From NCBI GenBank assembly GCA_933228675.1, contig OW121740.1, positions 133,762,440-133,826,439 on the forward strand: 64,000 nt of DNA, given 5' to 3'. Each line of letters opens with the position of its first letter. Within the stretch, counting starts at the first letter, position 1. Below are positions 35,359 through 46,375 of the stretch, piece by piece. The notes below the pieces were generated by a model. That model had not been told where the DNA came from. It saw only the letters and a list, made by a program, of their open reading frames with translations, and did no database searches. This stretch comes from Stomorhina lunata. Taxonomy: Eukaryota > Arthropoda > Insecta > Diptera > Rhiniidae. The translations under genes were made by a program, and so were the position numbers.

Positions 35359-37074
35359 GAAAAACGAAAGTTTAATTAAAACTTTAAAAATGAGTTTAAT
35401 TAAAGTTGAATAATTTCTTTATTAACTTATAAATTGTACTAAAAATATGGTATTTTGCCATTTAAATAATCTCTTAATAATTGTTTAATATGGCCGGGCT
35501 TGATAGATTTCTACTATTTTAAATATATAAACAAAAAACTTTTTGCGACTCATATTATATTTTCAACTATTTTTTCTCAAAATAGGTTTTGTATATAGAA
35601 TATAATGTAATAAACAACGGATATTCGAACAGACATCATTAAATCAATTTTAGAAGTGATATTTCCTATTAATGGAGTAAAAATTTTGTAACAAAATAAC
35701 AAAGATTAAATATTTCTAACACTTAGAAAATTTTTAGATTTATGTATTTTCCAAAACTTTTTAGTAATTTTTGAAACTTTGTTCAATATTTTACACTTCC
35801 CAAGAGATATTCCTAAAAGCGAGTAAATGCTTAAGTACTTCAAAAGCTTGTAGAGAAGTGTTCGTTGAAAAAGGAAATGAACTGAACAAAATATATCAAA
35901 ACACAACTCCTCGAAAGAATTTTAATTGTTACCAATTTTTAAAAACGTGAAAAATTTAAAAAAAAATTTACAAAAACATGAAAAAATGTCACTTTAATAT
36001 ATAAGAAAAAACTAATATAGCACTAAAAAGTCTTGAGCAAGACATTGTGACAAACTTACCTTAAAATCATTTTGTTGCAATAAATTAAACAAATGGCAAT
36101 TTTTTGTTAATGACTTCTTTTAAATAGAAAAATAGCGACTGGTTGTGGTATGTGAATTTTTCTGTGTAGCAGAAATAGAAAGGAAATAAACACCAACAAA
36201 AAATTGTATCCAAAAATGGCAGGAAAACTAAAATAAAAGTTGAGTTTTAAGTTTGTGGATTTCTTTTATTTTATTCTTATTTGTTATTTCATTAAGTTAT
36301 AATTATAAATTAGCACTGGATGGTTTAATTAGATTATTATACTTCTTTTTAAACAAATAGCCCCAATTACGAGCATGAAATCTAGGGTTAGCTATTTAAA
36401 ATTATTCACTTTTTTCAGGAAAAAAAAAAGTTTGTGTCTTAAGTCTTTCGTTTTTTCTTAGCGTAATTATTAACTTAATTTTATAAGCCACTTTTTAGTT
36501 ATTATTGTTTTCTTTTCATCTATTATTTAATGAATTCTTTCGTATTTTCCTTTTTAGAATTTAATTTGTACTTTCTTTTAGTCTTTTGTCAACAGAAACC
36601 GATAGAAAATCACAAAAGATTTGTTACACTTTCCCTGTGGGTTGAAAATAAAAATGAAATATAACAACTCAAGAAATTTATATTTTTAAAATTCATTAAG
36701 AAAAATCATTCATTCATCATGAATGTCAATTACGGTTTCTTTCTTTTCAATGTATAATTCACTCACTACCGGTTGTTTTTTACTCATATTATTTTCAAGT
36801 CATGCTTATACGCATTTTATATTTATCAAATTCTTTTATTTAATTTTGTATAATTCTTTAATTTCTTTATTTTACTTTACTTCTTTGTCAAATATATGTT
36901 TTTAGAAATTTTTTTAAACACCAATTTTTTTTTTCTCGGAACCGTTTCTTTTTCCGCGTTTTACAACCTTAACGCTGTATGTCCAACAATTAACTGATTA
37001 CTTTGGCCAATTGCTGGCGAAGAAAAACCAAAAAATTCATATTAAAATTGTAAGAAAATAAACTCTGTCTGAGC
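35359..37074. other. AT-rich interval with faint family A debris
   Basis: No gene supported. GGCCGGGCTTGATAGATTT near 35.49 kb and ATTCGAACAGACATCATTAA near 35.62 kb look like heavily decayed family A ends. A one-mismatch copy of CTTAAGTCTTTTGTTT is at 36438-36453. Frames of 60-66 codons carry no motif. Confidence 0.4.
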
Positions 37075-37420
37075 TGAGAATGAAGTTGTGTGTGCAGACA
37101 GCAAACGTTTAGTGTTTGCTGATGCCGCCAGCGTTTTCAGCTTACCCACCACAAAAGCTGTTAACAGTGTCTGCCTCTGTTGGTTGTCATTGTCGCCTTT
37201 AGCGTTAACGTTAACGCTTTTGCCTTTTTTCACATTCATTTTAAGTTTTCATTTATATTTATGTTGTGCTTTGATTTGCTCACTAAATAATTCATCTGGA
37301 TGTTTGCATTGTTTGTGTGAGGTTGGCTTTATTTTGAAAGCTTTATTTTGATAAGATGCTGCAGACGTTTGCTGTAAACGTTGTCAGAGCTTTGTAAGTT
37401 ATACGTTGCCGTATACTGAT
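37075..37420. other. GC-richer island with an 18-bp GTTAAC palindrome
   Basis: Clearly less AT-rich than its surroundings with several CpG dinucleotides. It holds AGCGTTAACGTTAACGCT, a perfect palindrome at 37201-37218, and repeats of GCAAACGTTTAG/GTTTGCTG type around 37099-37120 and 37357. It could be a promoter, enhancer or 5' exon. The overlapping 65- and 87-codon frames on opposite strands show no domain, and I found no splice or TATA signals that settle it. Confidence 0.35.
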
Positions 37421-37507
37421 GCTGATTTTTTAATGAATTGAAAGCTTGGCTTTAGAGTTATTTTTTCATAAGCTGTTTTTTTTAATTAAGCTTTTCCCTT
37501 GATTTAA

Positions 37508-37935
37508 GATGTAATATTAATCTGTTATAAGCCCAAATGGATGGACAGCTCAACTTTTTTTTTTTTTTTAAACATTGATTGCTTATTACAATTGGGATTC
37601 TGCTAGTACGGAAAAAGTCCTGTTTATAAGTTGGTCTGTAAATTTTTGAAAGAACTGGAAAAACTTGGAAATTTGTGAAAAATATTCTTCATTTAAATTT
37701 TGGTTCTTATGCCCACCCATCGTATGTGTTGCAGTACACAGTGGAACAAAACTCAAACATTAAAAAAAAAATCGAAAAAAGATAATTAACCTAAAATAAA
37801 AATCGTTAATTTTATTAGTTACAATAGCAGAGTAATATTCAAGCTTAAGATTTGAGCATGGACTCGATACACAGGTAAAAGGCAGATCTAGATAAGAAGA
37901 TTCATAAACTCTCATCCGTTCTACCATCCGATGTT
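37508..37935. repeat. about 425-bp diverged tandem unit, copy 1 (family F)
   Basis: Landmarks CTGTTATAAGCCCAAATGGA, ACAGCTCAA, GTCCTGTTTATAAG, GTGAAAAATATTCTTCATTT, CACAGTGGAACAAAACT, ATATTCAAGCTTAAG recur in order in the next 365 bp. No family recognised. Confidence 0.55.
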
Positions 37936-38300
37936 ATATAAATTTGTTATAAGACCAAATAGATGAACAGCTCAAACCTGCATCAAAAACTTAGATTGGT
38001 TATAAATATTTGTATTCCATTAAAATGAATAAGGCCTGTTTATCTGCTGGTATGTTTGTATTAAAAAGCAGTTGGAGAACAGATCAGGGGATGAAATTTA
38101 TCAAAAATATTCCTCATATAAATATAAGCTCTTTCATGCAACACATTCGTTTCAAAGCACAGTGGGGCAGAACTAAAATATTAAAAAAATTTTTCAACAA
38201 TAGTTCTTTTAAAATTCAAGCTTGACTATTGACTACATAAAAGCGGGACTAGATTAGACGAGTCTAGAACTCTGGTAGTCGATAGCTAGAAAAAAGCATG
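37936..38300. repeat. about 365-bp diverged tandem unit, copy 2 (family F)
   Basis: Repeats the landmarks of the preceding unit: TTGTTATAAGACCAAATAGA, ACAGCTCAA, GGCCTGTTTATCTG, AAAAATATTCCTCATATA, CACAGTGGGGCAGAACT, AAATTCAAGCTTGAC. The 71-codon frame inside is not conserved in copy 1, so it is not called as a gene. Confidence 0.55.
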
Positions 38301-38784
38301 TTACTAGATCACCCATTAAACTATTCACATCTCTTTAACTGTGCCAATATCTATATTAGCCAGATTTCTTGGATCCCCAACAAAAATATATGCATAGCTT
38401 TAGACTCCCACTGGGTTTCAGAGGGGTGCAAGTATGTAGAAGTAGGAGATTACAATTTATCATGAACTCATAAGGGTGGCCTGCTCTATATAAGCCTAAT
38501 CAGCGAGGCTTAACTGACTTTTAACTCAGCCACGGATTTAATGCTCCTGGAAAATGATCTTCTCATTCAATAGGCCACTCTACTATTCTGGAAAAACTTA
38601 TAATCATTAGCAACAACATCGAATTCTGCAACACCACTCCATTCTTCGACCGCTTCTTCACTGTGAATATCTCTGGATTTAAAATCGATTCTATAGAACA
38701 GCGAAGGGCACCATTAAAGTTTTGCTATTACCAGTGGTAGAAGTTGTTGTTGTCATACATATAATTTGTTATTGTGCTGTCCAT
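38301..38784. other. less AT-rich interval upstream of LINE relic
   Basis: Composition like the LINE fragment that follows, so it may be further LINE remains, but I could not recognise reverse-transcriptase motifs in any frame. Confidence 0.35.
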
Positions 38785-40260
38785 CACTACTAAAGATGCA
38801 CTCTTGAAGATTTACACAGATGGATTTAAATCGAAAAATGGCCACTCCATTTTTCATCCCGCTTTTAAGCTCCCTGAAGTATGCAGTAACTATTATACAA
38901 TCTGAAATTCCTGCTATCTTTGGGGCGAGTACCACCAAATACACTACGGAGATATTCTTCATTATCTTCAGTCTTTACTTCATTCGTTCTCACTCGTGAA
39001 TGCAGGACATGGCTGATTGAGATGGTGAGACATTCTTATATAGAACTCTTTTAGGTACGTACCAGGTAAACATTGCGCATAATCTAGCAAATCTCTAGGT
39101 ATACCGCTAACAGTCTGTAAATTCTTCATTAAGCAATTTTTAGTTAGCTCCGCGCAGACCAACTGGTCCACAGTAACAAACTGCTCAGTGTCAAGACTAA
39201 CCTGACCAACTTACGACAGTAAGCCTTCTGCACTCTTCGTATCCCTACCGCGCTTAGAGTACGTACTCTAGTAATAATTCTCATAGGGCACTGCATCATA
39301 GAATTACATTTTAGAAGACTTAATCTTCAAAGGAATGACTACTCTGGAAACTGTCATAACGTCGAGGAGGAAGAAACTGGTACTTATCTCCTCTGTCACT
39401 GATCAGCACTTGCTGATCTTAAGACTTACCATCTGGGCTACTAGTTTTTGAACTATTTATCGTTATACCTTTCACCACCATAGGTGGAAAGGGTATTATA
39501 AGTTTGTGCTGTTGTATGTAACGCATAGAAATATTTGTCTTAGTCTTTAGTATATCAATAGGCTTAGAATCACTTTCTGAGTCAATTTAGCGATGCCCGT
39601 CCATCCGTCCGTCTGGCTGGCTGGCTGGACCCCCATGTAAACCTTGTAATCAATCTACAGGTCGTAATTCTAAAGATAAATTGATGAAATTTGGCACAGG
39701 TGATTTTTTTGATAATGGGACCATGGCTATTGAAATTCGTCAAAATCAGTCCATTATTTATGGTACCTCCCATAGGTCCCACTTCCCGGAATTGATATAT
39801 TGGCCTCAAATATCAATATTTGTTCATGAAATTTAAATTTCGTTAAAATCGGTTCATATTTGATCATAGCTCCCATATAAACTTTTCTTTAAAAACGCAC
39901 TAAATAAGACAAAAAGTTTATTTTTTGCATACATAATTTTTGTAATAACTGTAATCAATTTGTCAAATTTCGAGATAATCGGTCCACGTTTCACCCTAAC
40001 TCTCATATTAGTTCAAATGACGGAAACAGCTTAAATATATAAGTTTTGAGAAAATGTTTGCATGAAGGCAAAATTTAGTTAATATTTGTCTTTATACAGA
40101 ATAAAGAACACCTTTGACCTTAGTGGTGAAGGGTATCGTATGGTCGGGCTTGACCGACTATAGCACTTTCTTACATATTGTTGATACATTTGGTAGTAAA
40201 GAATTTAATCTATCCTAAGGGTGTTCCAAGTCTTGTTTTTTCGACTGTACGTTAGCACTA
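38785..40260 (+). pseudogene. LINE ORF2 C-terminal relic (RNase H and Cys/His tail), split by a family A insertion
   Basis: One frame reads KIYTDGFKSKNGHSIFHPAF and KLPEVCSNYYTI, matching the start of the RNase H domain of I/R1/LOA-type LINEs (YTDGSK...LPxHCSVFQAE). Another, around 39283, reads GHCIIELHFRRLNLQRNDYS, GNCHNVEEEETGTYLLCH, stop, SALADL. That resembles the LINE C-terminal Cys/His region GHCxxxxHxxRLxL...CxxCxxEEETxxHLLCxCPAL. Stops and frameshifts are present. After TTTGAACTATTTATCG the frame is cut by the family A element and seems to resume after it with VDTFGSKEFNLS. No poly(A) tail was identified. Confidence 0.65.
39463..40177 (-). mobile_element. mini-me-like element family A, copy 4 (full length, inside the LINE relic)
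   Basis: Plus text starts TTATACCTTTCACCACCATA (3' hairpin) and ends GGTCGGGCTTGACCGACTAT then AGCACTTTCTTAC (5' end), so the element lies on the minus strand. It contains a short GTCCGTCTGGCTGGCTGG tract at 39600 and all central landmarks. Full length is about 715 bp, which I take as the family standard. Confidence 0.85.
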
Positions 40261-40839
40261 TGGTATATCCTAGTGGTTCGTAACCAACATCTTCAAGAGA
40301 TTTCTATTAATCCAGAGCTTATGGCTTAGCAATAGCAAGGAGTTTTATATGAAAATGACTACAGTGAGTAGTTAGGATTCGTACGATATTTAGTTGTAGG
40401 TTGAGAGCCGAATCAATCAGATCGCCTGGAACTCCAAAAATATAGTTGTCTAAAGCTCCCTTCTGGATGTCAAATCAGGATTAGTGAGTTGGAGTTTGCA
40501 AGTTTCAAGGCAGATTCAAATTCATCTTAAATTTGTAACGTTGATTCAAGACTTGTTTCTTTGTCTGTTCCTTAGCTCCGTGACTATCGAGGCCTTACTG
40601 TTGGAGTCCCCACTGGGACGTTGTATTTCAAGCAATTTACTACATTCATTATGACCAGTATTTTGACATTAAAATCATAAACTCCATCTAATCACACATT
40701 CTTTTCTTATCAAATTTGATTACACTTGTTGTCAGTTACAGCTAGTAGGTGAGGTATGATGTTGAGGATTAGATTGTGACAGTAATTATTGTCCGACGTT
40801 TATATATATATGTTCCTATTACTCCTCAAGGGATCATAT
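40261..40839. other. interval without recognised gene
   Basis: Moderately GC-richer than average. It may be more retroelement debris but no motif is recognisable in the six frames. A short TA run lies near 40801. Confidence 0.35.
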
Positions 40840-41127
40840 AGTTATAACAAGATGATTCCAATAATCTCGATCATCTGCTTGAGGTTTGACTTTGTTTAAC
40901 TTCATTCGAGCTGTCGAAAGTTCTATTGCAATTTATCGCTTCCAGGTGGAGCTGGTCTTCCAACTCTCCTGCTTCCTTGCGGGCTCCAGTCTAATAGTAT
41001 TTTTTAAAAAGGTTTATCAAAATTTTGGGACATCAAACATTTAATTAAAAAGCTTTACTGTAGTGTATTGCACTAAGAATCCCAATTTATTTCAATTATT
41101 TATTATTATTATTTATTATTGTAATAA

Positions 41128-41334
41128 ATAGTTTTTTGATAAAACCAAAAAATGTTGGTGGGGAAACCTTTCCTCGATGCGTTTCGATGGTTGGTTAGGC
41201 CATCTCATCAGGAGGATTATTCCAAATTCTAGACAGAGCGAAGACCACACATTATGTATAATTGGAGGGACTGAATAAATACGAATTATTATTATTGTGT
41301 CCAACAATAACAACGTAAAGCGAAGATTATCATA
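41128..41334 (-). mobile_element. hammerhead-bearing repeat, family C copy 2
   Basis: Shows the end of the head (TTTTTTGATAAAACCAAAAA), the hammerhead region, then the downstream phrase TTCTAGACAGAGCGAAGACC and CGTAAAGCGAAGATTATC shared with copies at 49 and 62.4 kb. It lies inside a LINE relic on the same strand. Confidence 0.6.
41171..41216 (-). ncRNA. hammerhead ribozyme motif with intact catalytic core (copy H2)
   Basis: On the minus strand: stem I 5' arm TCCTC, core CTGATGA, stem II GATGG-loop CCTAACCAA-CCATC (perfect 5 bp), core GAAA, a minimal stem III (C, GC loop), cleavage triplet ATC, stem I 3' arm GAGGA. All conserved nucleotides of the core are present and ATC fits the NUH rule. 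The short open stem I / tiny stem III layout is the type I form known from Penelope-like elements. Weak point: position 16.2 is A opposite C, leaving stem III with one canonical pair, so activity may be poor. Confidence 0.7.
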
Positions 41335-41744
41335 TTATCTTTATTTTGTTGTTGTGTTTTCTTCATCTGCTTTACGATGTTTACGACCTATCCAACTCCA
41401 CTTCCTTATTTTAATTTTAATAGGGTGCAATCCAATGTTATTGACAAATACTTAAAGTCATTGTGTATCATGTGGCGCCATGTTTCACAGACATAAAAGA
41501 GTTGGAGTTGAATATATAAATATTGATTTGAAATAACAAATTTAACTGGGCAAATGCTCGTCTTGCTTTATTTGTGCGATTGCATATATTAGATGTAGAG
41601 CCACTAGATGATGTAGGCGATCTTGGATAACAAGAAACGGTTCTGTTTAGTCTTAACTTGGTAAGCCCAGACTTATCTTGGTTATCCTTCATCAAATGTG
41701 GAAACTAACCTCCTCGTGGTATCATCCGGGGAACTACGTTAACA

Positions 41745-42060
41745 CATATTAATGTGCCGCGAGTTCTCACATAGAAACTATAAACAAATATGGGTTAGGA
41801 CATCGGGCTAGTAACCCACTTATGGAAACAAAGAAATTACTATAAAAAAGTTCAAATTAAAATAAAAACGGCGCCAAATGTTAAGCGAGGATGTCCGAAA
41901 CTTCGATGGAAAGACCAAGTAGAAAAATATCTTTTAAAGCTTGACTTACAAAATTGGAGAATACACAAGATCGAAGGTCATGGATTTCTTAAATATGCTC
42001 GTCCTTTGACCTTGAGAGATTGTAAATATAAGCCATTTAAATAACTAAGAACAAAAGAAC
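41745..42060 (+). repeat. dispersed repeat containing a LINE tail, shared with the hAT interior
   Basis: The stretch AATGTGCCGCGAGTTCTCAC and the following LINE tail are matched, reverse-complemented, at about 24.89-25.09 kb (CGCGGCACATGATAGCTC, GGTCAAAGGCCGAGCAAATT). The shared segment reaches past the coding part to TTGACCTTGAGAGATTGTAA. Confidence 0.55.
41872..42012 (+). pseudogene. LINE reverse-transcriptase C-terminal fragment
   Basis: An open stretch of about 47 codons reads KRGCPKLRWKDQVEKYLLKL, DLQNWRIHKIEGHGFLKYAR, PLTL. The RGxPKLRWxDQVExxLxxLxxxNW pattern is typical for C-terminal tails of LINE polyproteins; one Arg is replaced by Cys. It is unbroken by stops but has no start or upstream domains, so it is a fragment. 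A family A element begins 67 bp downstream. Confidence 0.6.
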
Positions 42061-42078
42061 TTCAATCTTTAATACAAA

Positions 42079-42799
42079 ACAAGTAAGAAAGTGCTACAGC
42101 CGGTCAAGCTCGACCATACGATACCCTTCACTACTAAGGTCAAAGGTGTTATTTTTCCTGTATAAAGACAAATATTTGCTAAATTTTGCCATCATACAAA
42201 CATTTTCTCAAAACTTATATATTTAAGCTGCTTCCGACATTTGGACTTATATTAGAGCTAGGGTCAAATGTGGACCGATTATCTGGAAAATATCTTCAGA
42301 TTTACGACCGTTTTAGTGATTTTTGTCTCATTAAGTGCGTTTTGAAAGAAAAGTTTGTAAGGGAGCTATGGTCAAATATATACCAATTTTAACGAAATTT
42401 TAGTGCAGTGATTTAAGTTTACATAAGCAATATTTGATTTAAATTGCATGAAAAAATATTGATATTTGTGGCCAATATATCAATTCCGGAAAGTGGGACC
42501 TATGGGAGGTACCATAAATAATGGACCGATTTTGACGAATTTCAATAGCCATGGTCCCATTATCAAAAAAATGATCTGTGGCAAATTTCATCAAATTATC
42601 TTTAGAACTGCGACCTGTAGTTTGATTACAAGGTTTATATGGGGGTCCAGCCAGCCAGCCAGACGGACGGACGGACATCGCTAAATCGACTCAGAGCCTA
42701 TTGGTATACTAAAAGGTGGGTCTAAGATATTTCCATGCGTTACATACATCATCACAAACTTATAATACTCTTTCCACACCTATGGTGGTGAAGTGTATA
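42079..42799 (+). mobile_element. mini-me-like element family A, copy 5 (full length)
   Basis: Starts ACAAGTAAGAAAGTGCTACA, with the 5' hairpin CCGGTCAAGCTCGACC, and ends with the 3' hairpin CCACACCTATGGTGGTGAAG then TGTATA. The microsatellite seed is CCAGCCAGCCAGACGGACGG, short here. No transposition protein is encoded; mobilisation would need a Helentron/Helitron in trans, as known for DINE-1-like elements. Confidence 0.85.
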
Positions 42800-44215
42800 A
42801 AAACGTAATTAAGTTATTATAACTAAATAGAATCCAAGAACCCAGTGCACTAGGTACTAAGTATAAACTTTGAAAATTGAAAAGATTAAATATAAAATTT
42901 CTACAAAGAAACCGCCTAAATTTTATACATCTTCAAATAAAACACTCTTACTTCATGCTCATTGAAATAACCCATTATTTCGACTCAAATCCAAAGAGAC
43001 AACTCGTTTGTGCAACAATGACGTCACTATGAAAAGCAAACTTTATTTTCGTTTAATTATTTAACAGATACCAGTTGCTTACAACTGCACTTGCTGTGAA
43101 ATCTAATGTCTAGACTTTGAAATAGACACAGCAAACAGACAAACAATACAAAAATTTATTAGATGGAAATGGAAAATGAAAATTGTTAAATATACACAAA
43201 AAAAAACATACCAAAATTTTATAACAAATAAAAATTACCAGCAAAAACCAGTTAAGAGCAAATACTGGCTCTTTAAAAAAAAAAAAAATAGTATTTACTC
43301 AAAACTTTTGTATTTAAATACTATGTAAGTACATTAACAGAGTTTTAGAAAAATGTGATCACGTGAAAAACTAACAGCGCTGCGTTTAACAACAAATGCA
43401 GTCCGACAGTCAGCGTTACGGTTACGCATATTGACTGATGACGTTGATGGTTGTGTGAGTGGTGGCAACAATAACAGCAGCAGGTCAACAACGACAATTC
43501 AACTTGTGTTGTCTATAAATTGAAAAAGAAAAAAACAAACAACATGAGATTATTGGTATCAAAAAAAGTAAAGTCATTTGTTTTTTAACCTCTAGTACTT
43601 GGAGTAAATTATAGAAGTTGTAAATGAATTTGAGAAAAACAAAACCAACCATTAAAAGTTTATATTGAAGTTTTATATTTATAAGATAGACTTTTTTATG
43701 GTTTTTCTTAATAAATTTTTTGGTTATTTTAAAAGTTGTTCGCACACGCAGTTTCTTGTCAAAAGTTTGCCGTTTGTGAGTTAAATGTAAGGACTGAGAT
43801 TAGGCAGTCATGAATAAAATTTTAAAAAACAAAGCACACCAACGAGAGAAATTAAGTTTTACTTAAGCACGAGTAGGCAGCCCATACCACCAGTAGCCGA
43901 TGATTTTTTTTTAATTTTCGTAAATACCACGATCATAAATAAAACTAGTGAAAATGAGTATTAAAATCGTTTAGTTGGAATTTGGATGTTAACAGAGTTG
44001 GTTGGTGCCGCTTTGTTAAAGAAACGACAAAATCAAAATAGACAAGAAGCAAATCAAAATCCAATTTATAGCTACAAAATACATGGTTCGAGAGAACAAA
44101 AACATATAATCTCGAACATTGTTGCCACCACACTTTTTGTAAACATTGGGAATATCTTTGTTAATATTGGGAATATTTTTCAAAACAGATATAAATTTTA
44201 ATATTAAACAATTTT
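42800..44215. other. AT-rich interval with a CpG-containing patch
   Basis: No gene supported. At 43365-43500 lies a less AT-rich patch with TGATCACGTGA (E-box type palindrome), GCGTTACGGTTACGC at 43413-43427, TGATGACGTTGATG and a CAACAATAACAGCAGCAG stretch. This resembles fly promoter or 5' exon composition. It shares the GCGTTA...TTACGC theme with the island at 37.2 kb. No splice donor or protein was found. Confidence 0.35.
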
Positions 44216-46375
44216 AGATTTTTATATTTTTCTGGATATTTTCGATTTAAAAATTTTTTTATAGAACAATTTTTAATTAAAATATTTTTCTTTGGAAAAT
44301 TGTTCGAAACAAATTATATTTTATAAAAAATATTTCGATAAAAATATTTTTCTGTAAAAATTTTCGATAAAAATATTTTTATATCAAAAATTTTCAAATC
44401 TTCTTTAGAAAAACTTTTAATAAAAAATTTCTAAAGAAAAATTTTTGATAAAAAAATTTCCTATAGAAAAATTTTTGATAAAAAAATTTTCTACAGAAAA
44501 ATGTTTCATAAATAAATTTTCTATAGAAAAATTTTTGATAAAAAAATTTTCTATAGAAAAATTTTTACAGAAAATATTTTTTTTTTATAGAAAAGTTTAA
44601 ATAAAAAAAAAATTACAGAAAAAATTTTCTTTTGAAAAATTATTGATAAAAAAAGTTATAGAAAAATTTTTGATAAAAAAATTTTCTATAGAAAAGTTTT
44701 TGACAAACAAAAATTCTATAGCAAAATATTTAAAAATTTTTGATAAAAAATTGCCTAAAGAAAAAATTTTGATAAAAAAAATTTTCTAAAGAAAAATTTT
44801 TCATAAAAAAAATTTTCTATAGAAAAATTTTTGATAAAAAGATTTCCTATAGAATATTTTTTATACAAAAATTTTTGAAAAAAAATTCTATAGAAAAATT
44901 TTTGATAAAAAAATTTTCTATAGAAAAATGTTTGATTAATAAATTTTCTATAGAAAAATTTTTGATAAAAAAATTTTCTATAGAAAAATTTTTACAGAAA
45001 ATATTTTCTATTGAAAAATTTTTGATAAAAAAAAATTCTATGATAAAAAAATTTTCTATAGAAAAGTTTTTGGTAAACAAAAATTTTATAGCAAAATGTT
45101 TAATAAAAAAATTATACAAAAATGTTTGATAAAAAATTTCCTAAAGAAAAAATTTTGATAAAAAAATTTTCTAAAGAAAAATTTTTGATAAAAAAAATAT
45201 AATTTTTGATAAAAAATTTTCTATAAAAAATTAGAAGACCTTTTGTTAAAAAAATTTTCTATAGAAAAATTTTTGATAAGAAAATTTTCTATACAAGCAT
45301 TTCGATGAACAATTTTCTATAGAAACATTTTTGATAAAAAAATGTTTGATGAAAAAGTTTTCTATAGAAATCTTTTTAATAAGAAAATATTCTATATAAA
45401 AATTTTTGATGACAAATTTTCTATAGAAAAACTTTTGATAAAAAAAATTACAGAAAATTTTTTGATAAAAATATTTTCTTTATAAAATTTTTAATAAAAA
45501 AAATTTCTATAGAAAAATTTTTGATAAAAAAAATTTCTATAAAAAAAATTTTTGATAAAAAAGTTTTCTATAAAAAATTTTTGATTTTCTATAGAAAAAT
45601 TTTTGATAAGAAAATTTTCTGTACAAAAATTTTTGATGAACAATTTTCTATAGAAAAATTTTTGATAAAAAAATGTTTGATGAAAAGATTTTCTATAGAA
45701 ACCTTTGTAATAAGAAAATTTTCTATATAAAAATTTTTGATGAAAAATTTTCTATAGAAAAACTTTTGATAAAAAAAATTATAGAAAAATTTTTGATAAA
45801 AAAAATTTTCTATAGAAAAATGTTTGATAAAAAAAATTTCTATAGAAAAATGTTTGATAAAAAATTTTCTAAAGAAAAATTTTTGATAAAAAAAATTTCT
45901 ATAGATAAATTTTTGATGAAAAAATTTTCTATCGGAAAATTTTTGATAAAAAAATTTTCTATCAAAAATTTTTTGATAAAAAAATTTTCTATTGAAAACT
46001 TCTGGATAAAAAAATTTTCTATACAAAAAGTTTTGATAAATTTTTTTTTTTAAACTTTTTGTTAAAAAAATTTTCTATAGAAAAATTTCTGATAAAAAAA
46101 TGTTCTATAGAAAAACATTTGTTAAAAACTTTTCTATAGAAAAATTTTTGATAAAGAAAATTTTTTGATAAAAAGATTTTCTATAGAAAAATTTTTGATA
46201 GGAAAATTTTCAATAGAAAAATTTTTGATAAAAAAAAATTATAGAAAAATTAAAAAAAAATTTTATGGAAAATTTTTGATAAAAAAAAATTCTATAGAAA
46301 ATTTTTTGATAAAAAAATTTTTTATAGAAAAATTTTTGATAAAGATATTTAAAAACAATGGAGTAGAAAACTTTT
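44216..46375 (+). repeat. 30-bp palindromic minisatellite array S6 (TTTTTGATAAAAAAA spacer)
   Basis: Tandem units of about 30 bp: core ATTTTCTATAGAAAAA followed by TTTTTGATAAAAAA. Many indels in the A-runs and occasional lost cores make it older than S5. Overlapping frames of 70-145 codons on both strands (IKKFSIEKFL and RKFFYQK repeats) are satellite translations. The same unit occurs reverse-complemented at 47.5-50.1 kb. Confidence 0.92.

Larger units (their letters stand above)
40840..41700 (-). pseudogene. LINE ORF2 C-terminal relic split by an inserted segment holding a hammerhead element
   Basis: On the minus strand the pieces read in order. First NRTNKARRAFAQLN and FNSN...VKHGAT (41.70-41.45 kb; compare the LINE motif RINKARxAF...IFNSNVKSVLLYGCETW). 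Then WSWIGRKHRKADEENTTTK (about 41.34-41.40 kb; compare WRWIGHxLRK). Then LDWSPQGSRRVGRP, a frameshift, TWKR-stop-IAIELS and KPQADDRDYWNHLV (40.99-40.85 kb; compare LDWNPQGxRxRGRPxxTWRR). The order and spacing match one LINE tail with about 340 bp inserted between the second and third pieces, including the family C copy. Inactivated by stops and frameshifts. Confidence 0.7.

Noticed and set aside
38980..39171. 63-codon minus-strand frame
   Set aside because: It lies opposite a LINE relic reading on the plus strand, so it is an antisense shadow.
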